From positions 1-11,000 of the forward strand of contig CAIIXF020000461.1 of the NCBI GenBank assembly GCA_903813345.2: a stretch of 11,000 nt of DNA. The letters run 5' to 3'. Of this stretch, positions 1 through 9,109 are shown one piece after another. Under the pieces are notes generated by a model that was not told where the DNA came from, searched no databases, and worked only from the letters and a program-made list of their open reading frames with translations. The position numbers were made by a program, and so were the translations under genes. This stretch comes from Owenia fusiformis (taxonomy: Eukaryota; Annelida; Polychaeta; Sabellida; Oweniidae). Positions within the stretch are counted from its first letter, which is position 1, and each line of letters begins with the position of its first letter.

Positions 1-72
1 GGCCCTCGGGCAAATATATTATATTAGCCTCGGGATAATCCCAATATCCTGAACCTCATATAGGATAATCTC
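1..72. other. Unique flank left of the satellite array
   Basis: This stretch does not align with any of the three satellite monomer types; the match to the array starts near base 73 with the motif TATATACATAAACG. It holds two similar words, CCCTCGGGCAAAT and GCCTCGGGATAAT, and a small perfect odd-length palindrome, GGGATAATCCC, at 32-42. No reading frame of note is present. It could be the native flank of the array or a strongly diverged edge monomer. Confidence 0.5.
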
Positions 73-3000
73 TATATACATAAACGTCTCACAACATATC
101 AAACTAGTCGCTGCTAATAGTGCGATGTACAGCTGGTCCGAAAATTGACATTCCGTACATAGCCCAAAGTGAATCAGACTTGTATGACAAATTAGATAAT
201 CAATATCTCACGAAAAGAATGACCAATCAACAAGTCCTCGGTAGGTCAAATGTAAAAATGTATGCTTAAATATATCTCTAAATAACAAATATCATGCTGC
301 CACCAGCGTTACGTAAGACTGGTCCGAAAATTGACATTTCCTCCAGAGCACAAACTGCTTCATAGATTTAAGACGAATTAGATATAAAATATATCACGAA
401 TGGGGACATCATTCATTAAATCCATTCCAGAGCATACTCCACAATATATACTTAAACGTCTCACAAAATTGCAAAGGACTGGCATGTAGCAGTGTGACGT
501 ACGACTGGTCGGAAAATTGACATTTCGTCAAGAGCGCAAATTGCATAAGCGATTTAAGACGAATTGGATATTATATATCCCCCTAACAGAGAAGTCAATC
601 GTTACATCCCTCCTTTGGCAAACATAAAAATATATACATAAACGTCTCAAAATATATCAAGCTAGTCGCTCCTACCAGTGCGATGTACAGCTGCTCCGAA
701 AATTGACATTCCTTACATAGCCCAAAGTAAATCAGACTTGTATGACAAATTAGATACTCAATATCTCACGAATAGAAAGACCAATCAACAAGTCCTCGGT
801 AGGGCAAATGGTAAAATGTATCCTGAAACATCTTACTAAATAACAAATATCATGCTGCCACCAGCGTTACGTACGAGTGGTCCGAAAATTGACATTTCCT
901 CCAGAGCACAAACTGCATCATAGATTCAAGACAAATTAGATATAAAATATATCACGAACGGGAACATCATAATTCATTACATCCATTCAAGAGCATACTC
1001 CAAAATATATACTTAAACGTCTCACAAAATTGCAAAGGACTGGCATGTAGCAGTGTGACGTACGACTGGTGGAAAAATTGACATTTCGTCAAGAGCGCAA
1101 ATTGCATAAGCGATTTAAGACGAATTGGATATTATATATCTCCCTAACAGAGAAGTCAATCGATACATCCCTCCTTTGGCAAACGTAAAAATATATACAT
1201 AAACGACTCACAATATATCAAACTAGTCGCTACTACCAGTGCGATGTACAGCTGGTCCGAAAATTGACATTCCGTACATAGCCCAAAGTAAATCAGACTT
1301 GTATGACAAACCAGATACTCAATATCTCACGAATAGAATGACCAATCAACAAGTCCTCGGTAGTGCAAATGTAAAAATGTATCTTGAAACATCTCACTAA
1401 ATAACAAATATCATGCTGCCACCAGCGTTACGTACGACTGGTCCGAAAATTGACATTTCCTCCAGAGCACAAACTGCATCATAGATTTAAGACGAATTAG
1501 ATATAAAACATGTCACGAACGGGAACATCATTCATTAAATCCTTTGAAGAGCATACTCCTAAATATATACTTAAACGAACGTCTCACAAAATTGCAAAGG
1601 ACTGGCATGCATCAGTGTGACGTACGACTGGTCGGACAATTGACATTTCGTCAATAGCGCAAATTGCATAAGCGATTTAAGACGAATTGGATATTATATA
1701 TCTCCCTAACAGAGAAGTCAATCGATACATCCCTCCTTTGGCAAACGTAAAAATATACATAAACGTCTCACAATATATCAAACTAGTCGCTGCTGCCAGT
1801 GCGATGTACAGCTGGTCCGAAAATTGACATTCCGTACATAGCTCAAAGTAAATCAGACTTGTATGACAAACCAGATACTCAATATCTCACGAATAGAATG
1901 ACCAATCAACAAGTCCTCGGTAGGACAAATGTTAAAATGTATCTTGAAACATCTCATTAAATAACAAATATCATGCTGCCACCAGCGTTACGTACGACTG
2001 GTCCGAAAATTGACATTTCCTCCAGAGCACAAACTGCATCATAGATTTAAGACGACTTAGACATAAAATATATCACGAACGGGAACATCATTCATTAAAT
2101 CCATTACAGAGCATACTCAAAAATATATACCTTAACGTCTCACAAAATTGCAAAGGACTGGCATGTAGAAGTGTGATGTACGACTGGTCGGAAAATTGAC
2201 ATTTCGTCAAGAGCGCAAATTGCATAAGCGATTTAAGACGAATTGGATATTATATATCCTCCTAACAGAGAAGTCAATCGATACATCCCTCCTTTGGCAA
2301 ACGTAAAAATATATACCTAAACGTCTCATTATATATCAAATTAGTCGCTGCTACCAGTGCGATGTACAGCTGGTCCGAAAATTGACATTCCGAACATAGC
2401 CTAAAGTAAATCAGACTTGTATGATAAATTAGATACTCAATATCTCACGAATAGAATGACCAATCCATAAGTCCTCGGTAGGGCAAATGTAAAAATGTAT
2501 CCTGAAACATCTCACTAAATAACAAATATCATGCTGCCACCAGCGTTACGTACGACTGGTCCGAAAATTGACATTTCTCCAGAGCACAAACTGCATCAAA
2601 GATTTCAGACGAATTAGATATAAAATATATCACGAACAGTAACATCATTCATTAAATCCATTCAAGAGCATACTTCAAAATATATACTTAAACATCTCAC
2701 AAAATTGCAAAGGACTGGCATGTAGCAATGTGACGTACGACTGGTGGGAAAATTGACATTTCGTCAAGAGCGCGAATTGCATAAGCGACTTAAGACGAAT
2801 TGGATATTATATATCCCCCTAACAGAGAAGTCAATCGATACATCCCTCCTTTGGCAAACGTAAAAATATATACATAAACGACTCACAATATATCAAACTA
2901 GAAGTTGCTACCAGTGCAATGTACAGCTGGTCCGAAAACTGACATTCCGTACATAGCTCAAAGTAAATCAGACTTGTATGACAAACCAGATACTCAATAT

Positions 3001-5081
3001 CTCACGAATAGAAAGACCAATCAACAAGTCCTCGGTAGGGCTAATGTAAAAATGTATCCTGAAATACCTCACTAAATAACAAATATCATGCTGCCACCAG
3101 CGTTACGTACGACTGGTCCGAAAATTGACATTTCCTCCAGAGCACAAACTGCTTCATAGATTTAAGACGAATTAGATGTAAAATATATCACGAACGGGAA
3201 CATCATTCATTTAATCCATTACAGAGCATACTCAAAAATATATACCTAAACGTCTCACTAAATTGCAAAGGACTGGCATATAAAAGTGTGATGTACGACT
3301 GGTCGGAAAATTGACATTTCGTCAAGAGCGCAAATTGCATAAGCGATTTAAGACGAATTGGATATTATATATCCCCCTAACAGAGAAGTCAATCGATACA
3401 TCCCCCCTTTGGCAAACGTAAAAATATATACATAAACGTCTCACAATATATCAAATTAGTCGCTGCTACCAGTGCAATATACAGCTGGTCCGAAAATTGA
3501 CATTCCGTACATGGCCCAAAGTAAATCAGACTTGTATGACAAATAAGATACTCAATATCTCACGAATAGAATGACCAATCAACAAGTCCTCGGTAGGGCA
3601 AATGTAAAAATGTATCCTGAAACATCTCACTAAATAACAAATATCATGCTGCCACCAGCGTTACGTACGACTGGTCCGAAAATTGACATTTCCTCCAGAG
3701 CACAAACTGCATCATAGATTTAAGACGAATTAGATATAAAATATATCACGAACGGGAACATCATTCATTAAATCCATTCAAGAGCATACTCCAAAATATA
3801 TACTTAAACGTCTCACAAAATTGCTAAGGACTGGCATGTTGCAGTGTGACGTACGACTGGTCGGAAAATTGACATTTCGTCAAGAGCGCGAATTGCATAA
3901 GCGATTTAAGACGAACTGGATATTATATATCCCCCCTAACAGAGAAGTCAATCGATACATCCCTCCTTTGGCAAACGTAAAAATATATACATAAACGTCT
4001 CACAATATATCAAACTAGTCGCTCCAACCACTGCGATGTACAGCTGGTCCGAAAATTGACATTCCGTACATGGCCCAAAGTAAATCAGACTTGTATGACA
4101 AATTAGATACTCAATATCTCACGAATAGAATGACCAATCAACAAGTCCTCGGTAGGGCAAATGTAAAAATGTATCCCAAAACATCTCACTAAATAACAAA
4201 TATCATGCTGTCACCAGCGTTACGTACGACTGGTCCGAAAATTGTTATTTCCTCCAGAGCACAAACTGCATCATAGATTTAAGACGAATTAGATATTAAA
4301 TATATCATGAACGGGAACATCATTCATTAAATCCATTCAAGAGCATACTCCAAAATATATACTCAAACGTCTCACAAAATTGCAAAGGACTGGCATGTAG
4401 CAGGGTGACGTACGACTGGTCGGAAAATTGACATTTCGTCAAGAGCGCAAATTGCATAAGCGATTTAAGACGAATTGGATATAATATATCTCCCTAACAG
4501 AGAAGTCAATCGATACACCCCTCCTTTGGCAAACGTAAAAATATATAAATAAACGTCTCACAATATATCAAACTAGTCGCTGGTACCAGTGCGATGTACA
4601 GCTGGTCCGAAAATTGACATTCCGTACATAGCCCAAAGTAAATCAGACTTGTATGACAAACCAGATACTCAATATCTCACGAATAGAATGACCAATCAAC
4701 AAGTCCTCGGTAAGACAAATGTAAAAATGTATCTTAAAACATCTCACTAAATAACAAATATCATGCTGCCACCAGCGTTACATACGACTGGTCTGAAAAT
4801 TGACATTTCCTCCAGAGCACAAACTGCATCATAGATTTAAGACGAATTAGATATAAAATATATCACGAACGGGAACATCATTCATTAAATCCATTACAGA
4901 GCATACTCAAAAATATATACCTTAACATCTCACAAAATTGCAAATGACTGGCATGTAGAAGTGTGATGTACGACTGGTCGGAAAATTGACATTTCGTCAA
5001 GAGCGCAAATTGAATAAGCGATTTAAGACTAATTGGATATTATATATCCCCCTAACAGAGGAGTCAATTGATACATCCCTC
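73..5081. repeat. Satellite DNA: 186-bp monomers in a 558-bp trimeric higher-order repeat, nine units
   Basis: A shared anchor word (TGGTCCGAAAATTGACATT or a close variant) recurs at 134, 320, 506, 692, 878, 1067, 1253, 1439, 1629, 1813, 1999, 2185, 2371, 2557, 2742, 2928, 3114, 3300, 3486, 3672, 3858, 4045, 4231, 4417, 4603, 4789 and 4975. The spacing is almost always 186 bases. Three monomer types alternate in strict order. Type A follows the anchor with CCGTACATAGCCCAAAG, type B with TCCTCCAGAGCACAAAC and type C with TCGTCAAGAGCGCAAAT. Copies of one type are nearly identical, while A, B and C are clearly diverged, so the 558-bp trimer is the unit being homogenised. Small indels explain the odd spacings: a 3-bp gain before 1067, a 4-bp gain before 1629 and a 2-bp loss before 1813. 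There is no long reading frame. Such organisation is known from centromeric and other constitutive satellites; a role here is not shown. Confidence 0.95.
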
Positions 5082-5110
5082 AGTAGTGAAGAGTGAACAT
5101 TTATATAACA

Positions 5111-5160
5111 ATGACATAGTGACATAGTATGATATAGTGACATAGCAACCATGACATAGT
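5111..5160. repeat. Short TGACATAG repeat
   Basis: The octamer TGACATAG occurs four times, with one further decayed copy reading TGATATAG, in 50 bases just right of the satellite junction. It has the look of a small degenerate microsatellite. Its position ahead of the promoter of the 228-aa gene could make it an upstream control element, but nothing in the sequence proves that. Confidence 0.6.
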
Positions 5161-5181
5161 TACGCATGGTCTGATTGGTTA

Positions 5182-5229
5182 AATTTCCCGCTGCAATCTG
5201 ATTGGTAAAATGATGTCACGTGACTCCAG
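5182..5229 (+). promoter_or_regulatory. Upstream promoter block, copy 1 of a 48-bp direct repeat
   Basis: This block contains ATTGG (an inverted CCAAT box), with a second ATTGG just before it near 5174, followed by TGATGTCACGTGACT, which holds the palindromic E-box CACGTG. CCAAT and E-box pairs are typical of animal promoters, where NF-Y and USF/MYC-family factors bind. The block lies about 45 bases ahead of the TATA-like core and matches a second copy at 6355-6402 at 46 of 48 positions. Confidence 0.55.
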
Positions 5230-5271
5230 CCCGTTAATGATTAATTAGTGATAACCTGTTGCTGAGCAATT

Positions 5272-5299
5272 TTATAAGGTTTATATAATACTCATCAGT
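5272..5299 (+). promoter_or_regulatory. Core promoter: TATA-like box and initiator
   Basis: TATAAG at 5273-5278, and a second AT-rich candidate TTATATAATA at 5281-5290, lie ahead of TCAGT at 5295-5299. The A at 5297 sits about 24 bases after the first TATA, which is a normal distance for an initiator. Transcription from here would give a leader of about 170 bases before the ATG at 5468. The calls rest on short motifs and spacing only. Confidence 0.45.
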
Positions 5300-5467
5300 A
5301 CAAATACAAAGTTTACATAGTAGTATTTACCTAAACAACAAATTGTTTATATGAGTTATTATTTCAGGATCACCGGATAAGATATTCATATACTGGACGT
5401 TTGTAAGGATACTATATTTACACCTTTAAAGAACAGGCTTAACTACAGGAGATATTTTAAAAAGATT

Positions 5468-6154
5468 ATGGAAATTTTTCATTTGAAACCTCAAGATGTC
5501 AGTAAAGTCGGGGGAACCATAGTTAAACCATTAGAAACTGGCCTTCCAAGAATGTTAAAGTTAGCCGTAGGACCGCATCGTCAACAAACAATTCTCTTCC
5601 CAACAGTGGACCATGTATTTATGAAAACGTATGATGTGCTTGATGTACAGTCGAAACATGATGGATCACTACAAGTACCATTTGAACCGCAATCATCTGA
5701 TCCATGTGCTGGAAGGATAACAAGACAGGAATTTGACTATTTCATAGAATGCTGTCAAGAGAACGGTTGTATATTTTCAAAGGACAACAGAAATTCTTCA
5801 AAATATGAACAACAAGCCCTATATACATATGGTTTAGACCACTGGCAACACTTAGGCAGAGGATATGAATTTACGATTTCCAGCAACTACAAAACGTTAG
5901 AAATCGTGTCTAATAGGTTCAATGAAGAGAAGGAGATTTACGAAGTAAACTGGAGTCTGTGTTTAACATTTCAACAAATACACGACTTATTAAATAATAT
6001 ATGGCTCATCACGGAGCCTTTGACACTGGCCGAGAAAAACTGCCTATCTACTTTACATGACGATCATCTGAATCAAATGGGCATGTGGTCATGCAACGTT
6101 TGCCAATTCATTAACCGCAGGACAGTTTTTGATAAAGCACTTAATGACCAATAA
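5468..6154 (+). CDS. Orphan 228-aa protein, function unknown
   Basis: This is an intact reading frame with a strong start context (A at -3, G at +4), a plausible promoter upstream and an AATAAA signal about 100 bases after the stop, so it looks like a real, possibly expressed gene. I do not recognise the family. No signal peptide or membrane segment is evident; the protein looks soluble. It has cysteines at 80, 95, 96 and 101 and, near the end, HDDH (197-200) followed by C209-x2-C212, which could bind a metal ion, although no complete zinc-finger pattern is present. The middle (about 85-180) mixes aromatic and charged residues as a folded domain would. It stands 1.9 kb from the viral-type genes on the same strand and could be an accessory gene of the same element or a separate cellular or transposon gene. 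No frameshift or stop is seen. Confidence 0.75.
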   Translation: MEIFHLKPQDVSKVGGTIVKPLETGLPRMLKLAVGPHRQQTILFPTVDHVFMKTYDVLDVQSKHDGSLQVPFEPQSSDPCAGRITRQEFDYFIECCQENGCIFSKDNRNSSKYEQQALYTYGLDHWQHLGRGYEFTISSNYKTLEIVSNRFNEEKEIYEVNWSLCLTFQQIHDLLNNIWLITEPLTLAEKNCLSTLHDDHLNQMGMWSCNVCQFINRRTVFDKALNDQ

Positions 6155-6254
6155 CACTATGCTTGCCTTTTTAAAGCATTTGTATGTTACCTTAGCTATG
6201 TGTGTAGGTCATTTTTGTATCAGACAATAGACATGTTTTTTAGAATATTATTTG

Positions 6255-6260
6255 AATAAA
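6255..6260 (+). terminator. Poly(A) signal of the 228-aa gene
   Basis: A canonical AATAAA lies about 100 bases after the TAA stop of the 228-aa gene, in an AT-rich trailer. This fits 3' end formation of a short animal or viral-type transcript. Confidence 0.5.
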
Positions 6261-6354
6261 CATACATATGTAATGACGACAATTGCAATCATCTCCGTTT
6301 AAATTCCTAAATCAAACTTTTACACCATGACACCAATAGTAATACCAATTCTTG

Positions 6355-6402
6355 AATTTCCCGCTGCAATCTGACTGGTCAAATGATGTCACGTGACTCC
6401 AG
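6355..6402 (+). repeat. Copy 2 of the 48-bp promoter-like direct repeat
   Basis: It matches 5182-5229 at 46 of 48 positions, keeping the CACGTG E-box but changing the CCAAT-type word to ACTGG. No TATA-like core or gene follows directly; the degenerate TGAGTAA field starts soon after. It may be the promoter of a gene now lost, part of a duplicated regulatory block, or a remnant of duplication around the 228-aa gene. Confidence 0.75.
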
Positions 6403-6419
6403 ACATTTACCTACATTTT

Positions 6420-7925
6420 AACTCAAGATTCTTAACAGTAAGTTAAACATATCAAGTAAATGACTTACTCAAATGAGTAACTTAATAGTGTAAATGAGTT
6501 ACCCAATTGAATAAATGAACAAACTCAGTTTTGTGAATGGATACCTCAGTTGAGTAGTTAATCTATTGAGTATATAAGTCACTCAAATTAGTAAATGAGT
6601 AACTAAATTGAAAAATTGATCAAATGAGTAACACAATAATGTAAATGAGTGACTCAATAGAGTCAATGAGTAAGACAATTAAGTAAATGAGTAACTCAAC
6701 TGAGTAAATGAGTAACTCAGTAGAGTAAACGAGTAACTCAATTGAGTAAGAGTAACTCAGTTGAGTAATTGAGCAACTTAATTGAGGTATTGAGTTACTC
6801 AATTAAATGAGTCCATTAGTGACTCAAATAAAAAAAACTTTATGGAATGAGTAAATGGCTAACTGGAATGAGTTAATGAGTAACTCAAATGAGTAATTGA
6901 GTGCTGGATTATCAAATTTGGCTGATGCATTTACTCAATCGAGTGACTCATTTACACAATCGAGTTACTCATTACTCAATCAAGTGACTCATTTACTCAA
7001 TCGAGTTACTCAATTTACTCATCCGAGCAAGTCAATTACTCATTCTCTCAATTTTACTCACCAATGACTCAATTATTCAAATGAGTTACCGATTTACTCA
7101 TTAGAGTTACTCATTTACTCAATTGAGTTACTCAATTTACTCATTCGAGTAAAAATTATAATGGATAACTGGGCTAGAGGTTTAACTCCTCATCCAAGCA
7201 AGTCAATTACTCATTCTCTCAATTTTACTCACCAGTGCCTCATTTACTCATGAGAGTTACTCATTTACTCATTCGAGCAAAGGTTACAATGGATGACCAC
7301 TGTTTCAAGTGGTGAAGGCTGATGCATTTACTCAATCGAGTAACTCATTTACTCAATCGAGTTACTCAATTACTCAATCGAGTTACTCAATTTACTCATC
7401 AGAGCAAGTCAATTATTCATTCTCTCAATTTTACTCACCAGTGACTCATTTACTCATTAGAGTTACCCGTTTACTCAATTGAGTTACTCATTTACTCTAA
7501 TTTACTCATTCGATCAAACGTTATAATGGATAACCAGTGTTTCAAGTGGTGAAGGCTGATACATGTACTCAATCGAGTGACTCATTTACACAATCGAGTT
7601 ACTCATTACTCAAATCGAGTGACTCATTTACTCAATCGAGTTACTCAATTTACTCATCCGAGCAAGTCAATTACTCATTCTCTCAATTTTACTCACCAAT
7701 GACTCATTTATTCAAATCAGTTACCCATTTACTCATTAGAGTTACTAATTTACTCAATTGAGTTACTCAATTTACTCATTCGAGTAAAAGTTATAATGGA
7801 TAACTGGGTGAGAGGATTAACTCAATTGAGCAGATGAGTAACTCAATTGAGTAAATGAGTAACTTTAATGAGTAAATTGAATAAATGAGTCATTGGTGAG
7901 TAAATTGAGTGAATGAGTAATTGAC
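6420..7925. repeat. Degenerate repeat field of TGAGTAA/TTACTC words
   Basis: About 1.5 kb is built from short words such as ACTCAATTGAGT (a perfect palindrome), GAGTAACTCA and TTTACTCAAT. The left part (to about 6905) reads mostly GAGTAA, the middle (about 6925-7795) mostly TTACTC, and the end (about 7815-7925) GAGTAA again. A longer unit is laid over this. The phrase GCAAGTCAATTACTCATTCT or a close variant starts at 7027, 7198, 7404 and 7662, TATAATGGATAACTGG-like phrases occur near 7157, 7282, 7521 and 7792, and CAAGTGGTGAAGGCTGAT occurs near 7307 and 7543. Ten exact AP-1-type heptamers (TGACTCA or TGAGTCA) lie at 6650, 6820, 6944, 6985, 7065, 7442, 7579, 7620, 7700 and 7886. The small open frames here are serine/tyrosine/leucine-rich products of the repeat and are not genes. 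Confidence 0.9.
7666..7925. repeat. Long imperfect inverted repeat (hairpin-forming)
   Basis: The left arm at about 7666-7769 is the reverse complement of the right arm at about 7834-7925, with a few mismatches and a 12-base insertion in the left arm. The spacer is about 64 bases. The match covers the distinctive phrase ACTCACCAATGACTC as well as the simple TTACTC words, so it reflects a true inverted copy and not just low complexity. Confidence 0.75.
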
Positions 7926-8101
7926 CATCTTGCTAATGTCATAGTCATCCAATGTCATCTTAATGCATTTTAAATATCTTATTAGTTAAGTGAGGATGTG
8001 TAGTCAAATGAGTTATAGTTACATGATACAAATGTTCACTTACATTCCATCTGAAGATGCACAAGTGAACAGACATGTTAGGATAGTTGCATGATTTATC
8101 C

Positions 8102-8584
8102 ATGGAGACAACTACTATAGATACCATTTTATGCAAACACCCATGCACCAAATACATGTATGGTGGTGTGTACGCGAGAGACCGTTTACCGAGAATAATT
8201 GGAGTGAATAAGAAAATCTTTATTGTAAATTCAGATAAAGCATCACTCCCAGGTAGACATTGGACAGTGCTCTATAGTGGAGAAGAAATTGAATTCTTCG
8301 ACTCTTTTGGTAAAGGTCCATATCATTACGGACCAGAGTATGTCAATTTTATCGAAGGATTAAATAAAACATTGAGGTTCAACAACTAACAATACCAAGT
8401 TTCAACAAGTTCTTATTGCGGGTACTACTGCCTCTACTATGTCATGATGCGTTGTAAGGGTAGCGAGATGGAAGATATTTTGAGTACATTGTCCAGCATT
8501 GATAGACAGAGAAATGACGAATTTGTTTATAAATATGTACTGAACATAGTTGGATCCATGAGTATTAATCCTTTAAAGTATTGA
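8102..8584 (+). pseudogene. Adenain-like cysteine protease, broken by one in-frame TAA
   Basis: The frame resembles adenovirus-type maturation proteases (peptidase family C5, Ulp1-like fold) of Polinton and adintovirus-like elements, which process capsid proteins. The start is set at ATG 8102, because an in-frame TAG lies at 8084-8086 and no earlier ATG exists. The N-terminal part has the family-like GVYARDRLP segment (22-30), the probable catalytic histidine H53 in GRHW and the probable acidic partner D67 in FFDSFG. A TAA at 8387-8389 (codon 96) then stops the frame. The same frame resumes at once with a glutamine at codon 99 and the probable nucleophile cysteine at codon 106 (8417-8419, SSYCGYYC), spaced Q-x6-C as in adenain, and runs to TGA at 8582-8584. 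About 160 codons in total is a plausible length, somewhat short of the roughly 200 of adenovirus proteases. As read, the first product lacks its nucleophile and would be inactive. A sequencing error or stop readthrough are alternatives to decay. Confidence 0.85.
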
Positions 8585-8648
8585 ATTGTATATTAGCTGA
8601 AAAGAACGCTCATAATGTCATTCCATCGAACATTGAGAGAAAGGCAAC

Positions 8649-9029
8649 ATGATCTTGGAGTCGTATGTGGATGACCCTGATAAGTGGTCTAAATTTTTCA
8701 AAGTGTCTACTTATAATCTGGTGCCAGAGGAGAGTAAAATGTTTTCAAGGAGTGGTAAATTGATTGGTTTCAAAGTTGGATTCGTTGACGACCTTCCAGA
8801 CTCAACAAATAAGCGTGCTTGGAATTCGCTGATAGAAGACCGCATCGTCCAAATCGGAAATGGAATCAATCCTGTCTGGAAGCAAAATGAAAATGGACAT
8901 ATGACCCACAATGGAGCCATCACAGTTGTTAAGCCTTCGAGTACAAGGAATGGGACTATTTACAATGTTGGTATGGGAAAGAGAAGACAGAAAACAGATC
9001 ACTTAAGATTTCACCCATACAGATACTGA
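8649..9029 (+). CDS. Small basic-tailed 126-aa protein of the virus-like cluster, function unknown
   Basis: This intact frame sits 64 bases after the broken protease and 80 bases before the ATPase gene. An in-frame TGA at 8634-8636 rules out a longer N-terminus, and the ATG has A at -3. A short overlapping frame starts at ATG 8615 and ends at 8674 in another phase; it may act as an upstream ORF. The N-terminus has an acidic and aromatic segment (YVDDPDKWSKFF, 6-17) and the C-terminus is basic (GKRRQKTDHLRFHPYRY, 110-126), which could contact nucleic acid or act as a sorting tail. There is no signal peptide, membrane segment or known catalytic motif. Its place between protease and packaging ATPase suggests a virion or packaging accessory role, but that is inference from context only. 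I do not recognise the family with certainty. Confidence 0.7.
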   Translation: MILESYVDDPDKWSKFFKVSTYNLVPEESKMFSRSGKLIGFKVGFVDDLPDSTNKRAWNSLIEDRIVQIGNGINPVWKQNENGHMTHNGAITVVKPSSTRNGTIYNVGMGKRRQKTDHLRFHPYRY

Positions 9030-9109
9030 TCAAGACTTATCTATATATATTCAGGCATGATAAACATTTGTATTAGTTGAATAAGTGAAGCCGATGTCTC
9101 AACACGAAG

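Noticed and set aside
73-5081. CRISPR-like array
   Set aside because: The whole 186-bp monomers are repeated with no unique spacers, which is satellite DNA in a eukaryotic context.
6620-6802. Minus-strand open frame of 60 codons rich in Ser, Leu, Ile and Tyr
   Set aside because: It is the translation of the TGAGTAA simple-repeat field, with no gene-like composition.
7537-7761. Plus-strand open frame of 74 codons
   Set aside because: It starts with GTG, not ATG, and is made almost wholly of the TTACTC repeat.
8087-8101. Start of the protease five codons earlier at TTG 8087
   Set aside because: TTG is not a usual animal start, and the ATG at 8102 is in frame with G at +4.
7960-8157. Minus-strand open frame of 65 codons overlapping the protease start
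   Set aside because: No recognisable domain; it is antisense to the better supported protease frame and the repeat edge.
8387-8389. Alternative genetic code reading TAA as an amino acid
   Set aside because: The other genes end at ordinary TAA or TGA stops and no other in-frame TAA is used as sense, so the standard code is the simpler view.
8711-9002. Two minus-strand open frames opposite the 126-aa gene
   Set aside because: They are antisense shadows of a supported plus-strand gene, with no independent evidence.
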